NCBI GenBank assembly: GCA_026261815.1
Contig: JAMPIT010000417.1
Span: forward strand, 467,501-531,500
Length of the DNA: 64,000 nt
Reading direction: 5' to 3'
From: Monarcha castaneiventris obscurior
Lineage: Eukaryota > Chordata > Aves > Passeriformes > Monarchidae
Below are positions 26,326 to 39,022 of the stretch, in pieces (position 1 is the stretch's first letter; each line of letters starts with the position of its first letter). Under the pieces are notes generated by a model. The model did not search any database. It was not told the origin of the DNA and saw only the letters and a list, made by a program, of their open reading frames with translations. The position numbers were made by a program, and so were the translations under genes.

Positions 26326-29300
26326 GACTTTGAATATGTGTTTCCCCCCCTCTGCTTTTGCTCCTGCAGCTTTTGAAGGCTTGGGGTTTTTTCCAGGCTT
26401 TGCACTGCTCACCAGTGTGTGCAGCTGTCTGGACAGGCAGGTTTAGGCTGCTCTGTGCAACTGCAAGTGCTTTTCCCTGGTAGACCATCAGTGGCCAGGG
26501 ATTCCGGCCACACTGTGCTAGCATTACACCTGGATCAATCCTTTCTTGCTAGTGTAGGGTTGTAAATGGCAACACAAAAATTGGTGAATGTACCTGTACT
26601 TTGCTCTAGACAAACGAGGAAGTTAAAGACAGCACATAACCCTGAGTGGCAGACCTCGGTATGTGCAGCTGAAATTGAATTGCTTATGACAAGTGAATTT
26701 TTAAAGGGCCTGATTGTGTGTGACAACGGCAAGGGGAAAGACAAACAAGTTTGCTCATCTGTGTCCAAACTCATGGCAAGGCATATATGGCCTGCTGAAA
26801 ACTCAGCTAGCTGAGACTGTCAAAAGAGCATATCAGTGTTATTTCTGGTGTTCTCAGATCAGAAGCTGATGCAAGCTGACAAGCACTGTGTTTGCCTGTA
26901 AGGGTTCATATCTCCTGTGATTTTAGTCAGCTTAAGTGAACTCTTCTTCCTATATTTGCATCACTGTCTTCTGTTTTACTTGGAGAGCATTGGGACACAA
27001 ATTAAAAAGGTGGGTTTATTAGTGATACTTACCTCTAATGCTTCTGTAGGAAACTTACACTAGCAGAATGTGAAAAGTGAGATGTTGCCGTCAGAATACC
27101 AGATGATGCAGCCATTAATTTGCCTCCTGATGAATGCAACTAGTATGTTTGTAATTTTGGGAAACAGAATAGGTGCTTCTGGCAGTAACACTGCAGTGTA
27201 GGTGTGCTGTACTGTGGTCCCCACAGACCTGACCTGGCACACACTCCAGCCAACATCGTGAAGGTAAAATCAGAGTGTGTACTATCTGCTGGCACAGACT
27301 GTTTTCCTCTGACTAAAAAAGGCAGAAGATGGAGGAAAGAAAGCAGTAGTGCTATCTGAACTGAAGAGACATGTGAACTGTGGGGAAAAATCAAAGCACA
27401 CCTATCCCAACTTGAAGCCAGAACTGGAAGTTTCCTGTTCATGAGGTGTGATGCACAACTCAGTCACTTCAGCAGAAAAACAGGGAAGGCAGTAAGTTGC
27501 AGTGATTTACAGTCAGCAGTAAGAAAACTGAGCTAAGGACATGCTGAGAAACCTCATTAATCAATCAATAGAGGTGATGAAGAAAAAGGTAAATTAATAC
27601 AGTCATTTTTTTGGGAATAGCTTCTTCTTCCACTGTATTATATATACAGTCTATATACTTTATATCAGTGGCCAAGAATTCTAAATAACAAATCTTATCC
27701 TTAACCAAGTAAAACTGTTTTAAGAAGTCATTCACTGTTCTGTGGGTCTGGAGATCACCACATCATTTGATAAAAAAGATAGGGAGTGCATATATGGTGA
27801 ATTTAGAGCAGATGAAGAGAGGATCAGATGCAGATTGCTGTCAGAGGAAGACTTGCACGGCTGGCTTACTACCACGAAACTGCTTCTAGAGAGGGCTTTG
27901 GTGTAGTACAATGACCTGTCTATAGTCCACATCTGTGTGTTGCTTCTTCATCGTTCACAGAGAAGGACACACTATTTCAAAGTTATCATCCTTAATTCAG
28001 TCAGTGCTGCTTTCAGGGAAGAGATTTTTGTGACTGAAACAGAGGATGTTCAGAGCCGTAGATCAGGTGGCTCAAAAAGGAATCAGGAATAACCAATTAG
28101 AATGCAAGACTGAAATCTGCATTTATCTCAGAAAAGATGAGAAGAGAGCTGCCCAAAACTCCTGTGCAGAACTTGGCAGAATAAAAACTGTTGAGCAGTC
28201 AAATGGGTACAAAATTCAACTTCATGAGATTGGGGAGAAATTTTCATTTCTCTTCTTTTCTCTTTTTACTTTTATAGCAAATTATACGTAAAGAAAGTGT
28301 GAATTCAGATCCTTACCTAGGAAGATAATTTATTTTGAACAGTGATGCCCTAAAAGGTAATGAGCATAGATGAGAAAACCAAGTTCAAAGACATCTATCA
28401 GCCTCATATGACAATATGTTTAAGATTTCTTGACCATGATCAAATGCAGCCTTTTTCATTATCACGGATTTTATTGACCAGCTGAATTTCACAGAACTTA
28501 ACATTGAAAATTTTTATGTGGAAAAGCAGACATCTTAAAAAGCAGGCAGGTTAGGATGCTTGTCTGGGTTTGGCATGTACAAATGCACTCACAAATTTCC
28601 CAGTACAGTGGATAGAAGAGCCTTCTCAAACTGCTGTCCTACTTTTGGTTGTGGTGGAAGTTAGAGAAAGCAGCAGCAGACACCTTAAAGTGCGAGGGGA
28701 AAATTTAAATGTTTGCTTAGCCACTAAGTGACCAATCTTATCCTTGTTCAGCCCTAATAAAGGCAACGAGGCTGCAGCAGTCAAATTCATCAGACTGATG
28801 AAAGTGGCCACAACGCAAACGAACAGTAAAACTCCAGTCCATCCCCAACCTTTGAGGAGAAAACTGATTCCAGTCACTCAGCAAAGTGTTCATGGATTGC
28901 TTTGACTGCCGTTTTGTCTGGAATGTTGGACATTTCTAATGCCATTACCTGACACCAAAGAGTTTTGAGGATTCAGCTCCAGATCCTGTCCTGGCAGACT
29001 TCAGGTAGAATTGTCCCAGACTTCAGTTTATCTGGAATTTAAACAAAATATTTTACTACTCATTTCCCAAATTGAAACTGTTTTTATAAATATTGTCTTT
29101 TGTGATTGGCTTGTTGCTTGAAATTCTTGCTATTTGAAATTAAATGGTTATTTATTCTCCTCATTCCTAAGTAATTCAATGTTTGTGCTGAGACTTCATC
29201 TAAAGATGTTAGTCCAACAACATTTTGATGATCATGACATTTAAAATTTGCTTTTTTTCTTGTCATATAGCAGAAGTCTTTAGGGCACACACAGAAATGT

Positions 29301-32300
29301 AGGCATATATTTCACATCAGATTAAAAAAATCTTTTTTATTTAATGTGCATTGTTGTTGAACAAAGGTAGTCACATATGAGATAAAATTATGTATGTAAA
29401 TACCAATACAAAACCTTATCAGAAAAGTTGACTTATTCATTAAAAGTCAGAAAAAATTAACACAATCATTGTTTTCCCTTATTACAGAAACACATGTAGC
29501 TCACCACAGGAATGAAATAAGATGTCCTTTCTTGGGGATTTCACACTAATTTCCAGAGACATGATCAAATGAAACAAGGTATTTTGCAGTTGCTTAAATA
29601 GGGTCAGTCTTTTATAAGTCCTTCTAACAATATTATCTAAAAGCAAAACAAAATATTAAGACTATTAATACGTGTGCATTCTTTTTTATCTACTGCAAAC
29701 AAGGGAAATAAACTTTTTGACTGGAAAGGGGAAATAGTGAAATTAATAATACATAACATGCCGAATATTACAGGAACTACTCTTTTAGTAAACTTGAATT
29801 CCAGTAGTTGTAGGTATTATTTGTATTAGTATGTACTTTTTTCACATGGATGTAACAGCTGACATTATTATTTTAAGCACTCCTTAAAATTGCTTCCTTA
29901 TTCAATTTTCCTTTTAGTGTAGGCAAATAAACAACATTAGGAGACAATAATCTACTAGCAGCTCCTGCAGCCACAGGGTATCATGGGTTTCTTCAAATCA
30001 CCCAAGACTCCTGCACCACTTCTGACTGCTTTTGACTCTCCACATGTCTGGAATGATTATCACATCTCAGGTGTGACGCCTCTCTGTCTCTGGGGAATCC
30101 TTTACTGAATTATCTTAAAATCTTATCCTTTAAGTCTGTAGTGTTACTCTGCCCACATGCCTTTTTCTTCTGTTGTCCTTTTTCATATGACCTGTTTTTC
30201 CTAATTCTTGTACTTCCTTCTGTTTACCTCATTTACCATCTGTTTTCTTTTTCACATTCAGGATAAACTGAAGGTTCTGCTGTGTTTCTGTGTCTGCTGA
30301 GACACTTGACTCAAGTCTTTTCAAGAGGTGAAATTTCAGGCATGGACACCTTGTTGGACTAATTCCTCCTGATTTTAAAGGGACTAAGGGTTCCTCCATA
30401 GGCTGTGGGAACAAAGCATCAGGGACCTACAACAAATGTGAACCACAAAAGTAATGGTAATGGACACAAATAATTTTCCTTCTTTGACCTTTTCCTCGTG
30501 TGCTAGTGGCAGGGTCAGTTGGAAGTACAGTATTCATGGTGGTGAACAAAAGCTGAGTATTATTATGCATGGATAGGTGTTCTGCCTTGCAGCATAGTCC
30601 TGCCTGTATCCAGCACGTGTCTGGCAAGGACTGCCTTGATCAGTTCAAAGTACTGTCCTTCCTTCTAGTATGAGATCTGGACATTCAGGAAAGCAAATTT
30701 CTCTCAATACCAAGGACTAATTCAGTACTTTCCAAAGAGTGAGGTCTAATTTAAGATCTATTTAGGGATGGTGAGTATGACTTAAATGTTTTGACAACCT
30801 TTTACTGGTCTTTCACAAGGCTATGAACTACACAGGGCCAAGAACTTCACCCTCAGGTGATGGTTTGGCAATACATTAAGTCTGACTTTACAGCTCCTTG
30901 CACCAGATCAAAAAATCTACATTGAAATATTGATCTATCATCTTACTGTGACAGTTTGAATGAAATAAAAAATGCTAATGTTCTGTCAGGCTGTCTGTGA
31001 GATCAGGTGCATCTGTCCCTAACATTCTAATTTGAGCATTTTTTTGTGTAAAGTATTTCTTTAAAACTTTTATGTAAAGAGAATTTTATGTGCCACCACT
31101 TACTTCTTAAAGTAAGATTAAGAACCTTAATCTGTACTTTTTCTTTTACTGATCTGTTGAAGTTTTCCTGCAGACAATACAAAACTCAGATGTAAACCGA
31201 AACTTTCCATGGCTCATCTACAGCTGAGCTTCGGATTAAAAGCTTCCTCTTGTCTCTAGCATTTGTACACATTTCTTTCACGGTGCTATTTACAAAATGA
31301 GGCAGAATAAACATTCTGCAATGGATCAAATTATTTTATTGACCTAAGTGGAATAGCAAAACTTCTTAAATCAACAAAGAAGAATTTGTGCAATTGCCAA
31401 ACCTTGATAGCACTCTGCCTTTTACACTTCCTATCATCAACTTAATGGATATGACTTATACAAGTAAGTTTTCCCAAGGGAATAATTAGCACCTTTTGCT
31501 CAAAGGTTTGCTTTTTTGAAGGCAGTCACCACATACTATTGTACACAAACAGTACAGAGGTTTGTCATTATCTACTTGCTTATTTTTCTTGTTTTCTGAA
31601 ACCTCAATGCCTGTACATATTGTTTAGAAATTTGACCCCCTGTAGGAGAGAAGAAACATTTGTGCGCTAGTATTTTCTTCAATAGAGTGTCTGGCTTTTA
31701 AATTTCAGCATATAGTTAATACAAAAAGACAGAAATTAAAAAGTATATCAGACCTTTGATCAGCATCCCACCAGAATCAGGCAAAAGCTTCCTCAGGGCT
31801 CTGACCTGCTTTCATATCAGCTCCCAGTAATATTAAAAACTAAACCACATAGAAATTATGAGCATTACTCAGGAGAAAATAATGATTTATTGTATTAGAA
31901 ATCAAGCTCAGTAAGTAAAGGAGAACTCAGCTAGACAATTACTTTATTGCCTAATTTGTATTTTGTAAAAGCTGGTGTTTGATATCATGTCTACAGAAAT
32001 ACCCATTCTACATTCAGGACAGGTTATAGACATGTTTAATTCATTAAGATGCCACAGATTAAAATGAAGTTGATCACCTTATTCCAGAGTATAATGCACA
32101 TTTGCTGTCATTTGATGACTGTCCACTATTCCACTTGGTATGACTGACTGGGGTTTCAGCAGAAAAGATTAAAGACTTCACTGGATTTATTAGACACAGG
32201 CTTGCATTTCATTGCCAAAACCGTGGATAGTTGCACAAACACTAACATGATTCATGGTTGCTGGAATGTAATTTATACAGATCTTTCATTTACTCTTACT

Positions 32301-35300
32301 CAGCAGCACCACTCGTTCAAGAAACTGTCATCACATGAATGTTAAGCAGGGAAGGTTTTCCAAAACTGCTGCTCGAGCATCCAACTCATGATCAAAGAGA
32401 AAAGTTGAAGGGAAAATATCATGGTAAAAGAGGATAAAAAATTTCTCAAATCAAAAATGTAAGCCATGAATTTCACGTCAAAGTAAAAAAACTGCTTTAG
32501 TAATTTCAAAGCATTGTGTTTTGCTTCAAACTTTTAACTCGCAGCACAAATTAAATTATATTTCTTTAAAATGTTATTTCTCATGAAAAAAATGAGTTCT
32601 CCATTTTGAGAGATCAAGATATGCTGCTCTGAGCTTTCCTCAAATTTTTTTAATGTTTAGAACTGACAAAAACTTTTCCTTTTCTTAAAAAAACTTTTGG
32701 TTGTTTCATGAAGAAAACATGAAACAACTTTTGGTTTTTTCATGAAGATCCTTTTTTCTGTGGGCAAAAATTCAGATTCTTTACCTCTAGGAACACCAGG
32801 TCAAATACTGGGGCATTCAACATGTGTGAAAACCAGGCCACGCGCTGTGAATCTAAAGGATAAACAAGCAAAGTTTAAGCACCTTCTGTTTAAAACCTCA
32901 GGTCTTTTAGGACAGAGCAACAGGAGAATACTGATAGAGATGGGAGTAATCTAGAAAGCAGCTGGCATATTTCTGTTACATAAATACACCTGGAACAAAC
33001 CTCTTTTTCCCCCCACTTCTCCCTCTTCTGGAGAGTTTTTTCAGTGCAATATAAATGATGACACTTTAAATGTCTTGTCAGTCTTGACTGAGAGACCCTC
33101 TGGCTACACCTCTGTTATCTCCCCGGAGTAGTTCTGAAGCTGAAATGATGGATAGCCATTAGTGATGGATGACTTGATGATTCATGATTTTCACTGTTGA
33201 CATTAAAGAGGATCACTGAAGGTGGATTTACCATTGATCAGCTTTTACACATAGGGTTGGAGCTGAGGCAATATGGAATCTATAGCTGGCATTGCAGGAG
33301 AGGTGTTAACTGCATTTCACCCTGATTCCCGGCCTGCAGAGGTTCCAGTACTTTTTTTGTTGGGCTCATCCCAGTGTAGGTACATGAAAATACAGGTGAT
33401 CTGCCATCTCAGGATTTGCTCATCATAAGTCAAAATGGTGAGATCCCTAACTCCACAAAGACTGTGGTTTATAATATGAGTGTCCATGTGAGAAAATGCC
33501 ATAGGAATTTTTTTCTTCCCCAATAATGATGAATCATGTTAAATTTAGTTGTCATGATTATGAAAGACTTTCAGTATTGCACTAAATCAGTATACTCTTG
33601 TTGTCACCAAATCTCGAAATACAGACACATGACATCTGACAGTGATTAATTTTTATTTTAATAACCATGAAATGAATTGTTGATAGAAATGAAAAATATG
33701 ACTTCTGCCAGTGAAAGCAAAAGTAGCAGGACATTTCTAATTTCCCAGTGCTGAACTTTGAGCCAAGAAATTATCTGTCTCTCCGAAACAGTTTACTGTA
33801 CACATGACAGAAGTAATGCAACTCGCGTTCTAACTGGAGTCTCAAAAACTTGGGAGTATTAGTGTATTTATAGAATTAATTGACAGGAGATGTATTGCTA
33901 CCATTAACTTGACTGACTATGACTGACTGTCTGACAAAAATCATTCTCATTCTTCTTTTTCAGTCTAAAACTTATTCTTTCATCTTGAGTAGAGCTGAAT
34001 TCACCCTACTTGACCGAATATTAAATAAGTGACAGAAATTAAGCTGCGTATAATCTTTAGGGCTTATATTAATGCAAAGTGAATAATGAAAGTGTATATC
34101 CTTTATAGTGAAGACAGAAGAATTCTGTCAATTCTAGGTTTTCACAGAAAAAAAACTCTAAATACCAGGAAAAGCCATTTAAAAACATTAGGATATTCTG
34201 AATATGACATTTACCAACATTAGCATACCTTTAATTATGGGGTTTACGAATGTCTATAAATATATATAAATATATAAAACACTTTTAAAGAATACTTGTA
34301 GAGAAAATACCTGATATAACCAATTTGTAAGTGAGAATTTACCTTGTAAAAGTAGTTTTTTCTGTCAGAAGACAAAAGTAACTTCTAATGAAGAGTAACA
34401 TTAAAAAGATGATTATGGACAGTGATGCAGCTTGATTTACAGATGAACACAAAACATTCTGAAGTCAATTACTATCTGAAAATTAGCGTCTGAACATCCA
34501 AGAAACAACTGGACTTAATTGCCTGGACTAAGTCTCTAGACTTTCCTCAGGACACATTGGATGTCACAAAACTAATGAAAATGTAAATACAATTTAGAGC
34601 TGCAGTACTTTCTGACAGCTATTGGTTATTAATGATCTCACTGCACTTTTGCAGCTAATGAAATGCTTGTGTTTGAGTCCAACTTTACATAGTCAAAATT
34701 CATAGTCAATTTCATTCACCCTGTTTTCCAGTGTGTGTTAACTGCCTGTGATATCTTTTATATTTTTGTTTGGGGGTTTTTCCCCCCTGTAACCATTTTG
34801 GATATAGTCCAAGTGGTCTAAGGTACACCTCTTTTTATTCTAGAAGTACAGGCTTATTGGTAATGGATAAGGCTGTCACCTCAGTACTTGTTTAATGCAT
34901 ATCGTAGCCCTGCAGGTTCCTCCTTGGAACTGTAAATACAGTAGTTTAAAACAGTCAAATCTGGTTTTGTGTTGCCTTTAATCTACTTTACTCTAGTTCC
35001 TTCCAAAATGGACAAGACAAATAAATTGAGGAAGATGCAGCAGGTTTTGAGAGTAGTACAAGAGTCTCAAGTTCAGAATGAGAACTGAAGTACCCCTGGG
35101 TGGCCTTTCAGCTCCTTAAGGTGCATTTCAGTCATGCCTCAAAGCAGCTGCAAGGCTAGACACACTGATGTAAACTTGCAAGCTTTAAGTGTGGTTTACA
35201 GACTTGTCCACAATACAGGCAACGTCAGCTCTCCTTCCATACAGCACAGCTCAGGAGAGACAGCAGAGTTTTATTCAGTATTCTTGGTGATCAGTGATTA

Positions 35301-37981
35301 CTCTGGATGTTTTCCATAGACCCTGCTCTGCAGAAGTCTTTTCCATTGGCCAGAGGCAGCTTAGAGCACATTTGATCCCTTATTCTCCTTTTTGCTTCTG
35401 TCAGAGTACATACCATCGTTTTACCTTAGACTTACTGCAGCTCACTCCTGACCTTTCTAACCAAGTGGCACATATTTAATAGCAAAATAATATTTCCTAA
35501 CCCTGAAAGTGAATGGGGGAACATAACTCAAGTTAGACTTCCTTCTTCCAGCAAACAGATTGGCTTCATCCATACCTTTTGGTGTCCCCCACATTGTCTC
35601 TCTAATCATGCCCCTAAACTGGGAATATGATATTTGACTCAAGCCAGGTAACCTGCAAATATTTAAATGCTGAAGTTCATCATAGAGTAGTGCTTGAGCC
35701 TGTGCCCAGTGAGTTTCTTTGTGAAGACACAACCACATAATTGCACAATCACCAAATTAAATTTACTAGTAAAAAGAGAACTCAGAACAATGGAATCCCC
35801 CTTGCAAACATCCATGACACCTTACTCATGAGAAAAAAGATTGGCCACTGCAGTGATGTTTGCATTTTGAGAACCATTGTTTTAGAATTCAGGAGGAACT
35901 GCAGGGTTTTTATTACTGATACAATAACAAAGCAGAAATACACAAAACCAAAGAATCACTCATTCTAATGGTACACAGCTATCTAACTGTGTAGAAACTG
36001 CATATGAAATAATTCCAGTTAGCACAGTAATGTGAGACAGATAGCAAAGACCCACAAATACTTACTCATTTAATAATCCAAATATCATTAACATTGGTAA
36101 AAGCAATTGATTTAAAAGAGAGCTCTTACTGAAGAAAAGTACTTTCTAAATTTTTTTGCCACATCAGTTTCCAATATAATAAACTTGATCTGCTTTATAA
36201 AGAAAATGGTCTAAGAGTATAGGTCTCTGATGAATAAGGTCCATACTAATGGGGCCTCTAGTATAACACTATTTTGGTGGTGTCAAATATATCAACCATT
36301 CCATTAGAACACAATAAATTTTCACTGTCTGTACTAATCTTTGTAAATATATGCTGTTTGGAATTGGTCATCAGTTGCTAATTAATGGGTAGGAATGTCA
36401 AGCTATTTGTTTTGATTAACACTACAGTAAGTCATACTATTTTTTCTGGGTGAATATTTAGTAATAAAGTTACCTCTTGTTGTTTGCCCAACCTCTGTTT
36501 CATCCTGCACCATAGTGAATCTTTTGGTTCTGAACTGATAACTCTAAACACAAGACTAAGATTAGCTATGATAACTCAAACTTGTATTACAAGGAGAAGG
36601 ACAATGAATTTTCAAAGCACCTGTTCAGCCAGCCTTAGTGCAATGAGAGCTTACATGATGTCTTTCAGGACTCCCTTCACTGAAGTAAATTTATGGATAA
36701 TGCATAAAAATATATTAGACCTTCCAGTGCAGAGAATTAGTGATTTTTATGACTGTGTAATTTCTACTCTAGGTCACAATAAAATTGCCTTGACATTTAC
36801 TTTCAGCTTCTGAGAAGAAGAAAAGTACTTGTCTATCATTCTCCTGCCCATCTGAATATCACAGCCTTCAAGATCATGAAGACAACTCAATTTTCCCTAT
36901 TAGTTAAATTTAGTTGTAATATGATGTTAGGGATCCTGAATAAAAACCCCTGATAGAAACTTACTTGAAGCGTCCAGTTATATGCTTCTGGATATGTGTA
37001 TATATATGATACAAATATTGCCATTAAAACCATAGGTTTTCTTCTATCAGTCTCAATACTTTAAGGCAAAGGACATGGTTAAAGAAAAGAATTTCCAAAG
37101 GAAGTATAAAATCCCACAAAATATTTCCAAGACATAATATTATAGCCTACCACTGCCCTTCATATTTTGTTACAAAAAAAAGGAGACAGGATAAGTTTTG
37201 GGGAATCAAATGGAGACATTGATGTTCTATCGTATTATGATTTTGTCTGGATAGATAAACTTAGCCACTTCACTTTGTAGTTCAGTAATTTGGTTTCATC
37301 TCCTGTCTTGCCTGTGTAGATTGTCCTGTCAGTCAAATGGAATTCCCCAGCTACCAGTCTTTTCCTAGGTAGAATAATGCATGGCATATTGCACTCCATT
37401 CTAGCATATTAAGAATGTTTACAGCTCCTGAACCAGCTCACTATCTGTATTTTTCATTGCTCTTCAAAAGGCATCCTTAATTTGATTTTGTCACCTGTCT
37501 CCTGCAGTCCTGAACATAAGCTGGCACTCCTGCAAAATCAATAATCTGTGAGAAACAAAGATCCTCCAAATGTCATACATTCAATTATTTCAGTATTATG
37601 TGGTGTTATCTAACAGATGCAGTGTGATCCTCAGCCATCCTGGAAACTGATTTTATCTCAATTTTTCACTACATTACTTACTTAAAGAGATTTCTGTGGT
37701 GTTCATTGTTCACGTACTAAACATTCCTAAGTTCTATTAGAAATGTCTGATTAGGTCTAGATCTTATTTTCACTTCAGCTAGAGGATATGTTGCCTGTAT
37801 TTTAGTGAATTACAGGTTATGCAACTTCTCTGAATTGCAGATGTCTTTCAAAGCTCTTGGTGAGTAGAATATTCCCTGTAGTACACAAGAAAATATCTTG
37901 AGAAACACATATTGAGGTTAAATATACTTGATCTCATACTTCCGCAAGCACATTATTGCTTCTCACGTGGCTTCAGTCAAA
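26326..37981. other. Unique non-coding DNA
   Basis: Nearly 12 kb without a recognisable gene or transposon. The longest frames (100 codons at 27140-27442, 109 codons at 36484-36813) show no domain and no coding-like features. A 10-bp-stem inverted repeat lies at 32701-32727. The area at about 34590-34680 has several homeobox-type ATTA/TAAT words. Confidence 0.55.
32701..32727. repeat. Short inverted repeat within a direct repeat
   Basis: TTGTTTCATG (32701-32710) pairs with CATGAAACAA (32718-32727) across a 7-base spacer. The word CTTTTGGTT followed by TTTCATGAAGA is also repeated directly on either side. A small local duplication and inversion is the simplest reading. Confidence 0.75.
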
Positions 37982-38024
37982 CCAAATATTTATTAATGTA
38001 ATAGAAATTACATTAATAATTTGG
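37982..38024. repeat. Inverted repeat, 18-bp stem with one 3-nt bulge and 4-nt loop
   Basis: The left arm is CCAAAT, then an extra ATT, then TATTAATGTAAT (37982-38002). The loop is AGAA. The right arm is ATTACATTAATAATTTGG (38007-38024). Apart from the 3-base bulge every position pairs. The stem is AT-rich. No transposon terminal feature or target duplication is visible. Confidence 0.9.
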
Positions 38025-38378
38025 ACAAAAAAGTGTTTAGATAAATATTTCAATAAAATAGCAAAACTGGTTCACAGATTTTCTGATTTATCTTAATCAT
38101 TAAAACATATTTCAAGATATGCAAATCAAGATATCCACATAGCAAATTTCACCTTATCAGCATAAAGGACGTTTGTCACAAGCACAAATATCTTTATTTC
38201 TGGACTTGTAGGCTTGAATTGACTTCAGTGCTTATGAATGATGTCTGAATTATCATGCCAAAGAAGCAAAAGTGCAAAAATAAAAGCAAAGAAATTTCTT
38301 TCAATATTGCACGTTTTTTCTTAAAGTAGATTAACATTAGTATGGAACTGGGAGGTAGATATTTGCTTTAGTAATGGT
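38025..38378. other. Unique non-coding DNA between a foldback and an LTR
   Basis: AT-rich sequence with no frame of note and no repeat recognised. Confidence 0.6.
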
Positions 38379-39022
38379 AGTGGGTTGGCCTTGGCTGCAT
38401 GCCAGGTGCCCATCAAGCTGCTCTATCACTCCCCTCCTTGTGAGGATGGGAAGGGGGAGAAAATAAGATGAAACAAACCTTGGGGTCAAGGAAAATAAGA
38501 CAAAAGCAAAGGCCAGACACACAAGCAATGGGAAACAAAATATTTATTCTCTAATTCCCATCAACAGGTGATGTCAAGCCCCTTCCTGAGAAGCGGGGCT
38601 TCAGTATGTGTAGCAGTCACTCCAGAAAACAAATGTCCTAATAAGTAATGCCATCCCCCATCCCACTCCCCCTCCCATTTCTTTTAGCTTTTATTGTTGA
38701 GCAGATGCCATAAGGCGTGGAATATCCCTTTCTTCGGTCTGGGTCAGCTGTCCTGGCTGTGTCCCCTCCCAAGCCTGCTGGTAAGGGGAGAGTGCTGGAG
38801 AGCCTTGGTGCTGTGCCAGCACTGCTCAACAGTAGCCAAACACTGCTGTGTTATCAACACCTTCCCAGCACCAACAGGCCAAAGCTGTGAACGAAAACTA
38901 AATTGAGTAAGAGTTGAAGATTGTCCATATTTTAACTGATTTACAAAATTGAAACTCCAGATTTCTGAGCAAAAAATTATTTTAAGTTTGACTGCCATAG
39001 GAAAATTAACCCCATTCATAAT
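38379..39022 (+). mobile_element. Solo LTR of an avian endogenous retrovirus (ERVL-like)
   Basis: The 5' part (TAGTGGGTTGGCCTTGGCTG, ATGCCAGGTGCCCATCAA, GCTCTATCACTCCCCTCC) matches the start of a widespread bird LTR family as I remember it. The 3' half has TGGAATATCCCTTTCTTC, GGTCAGCTGTCCTGGCTGTG, CAGCACTGCTCAACAGTAGC and GTGTTATCAACACC in the expected order. The final family words (GCCATAGGAAAATTAACCCC) appear only near 38994-39013. About 90 bases between 38900 and 38990 do not match what I recall and may be an insertion or a decayed stretch. No gag/pol adjoins it, so it is a solo LTR. ERVL-like is my best class guess. No clean target duplication is seen, and the boundaries are approximate. 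Confidence 0.87.
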
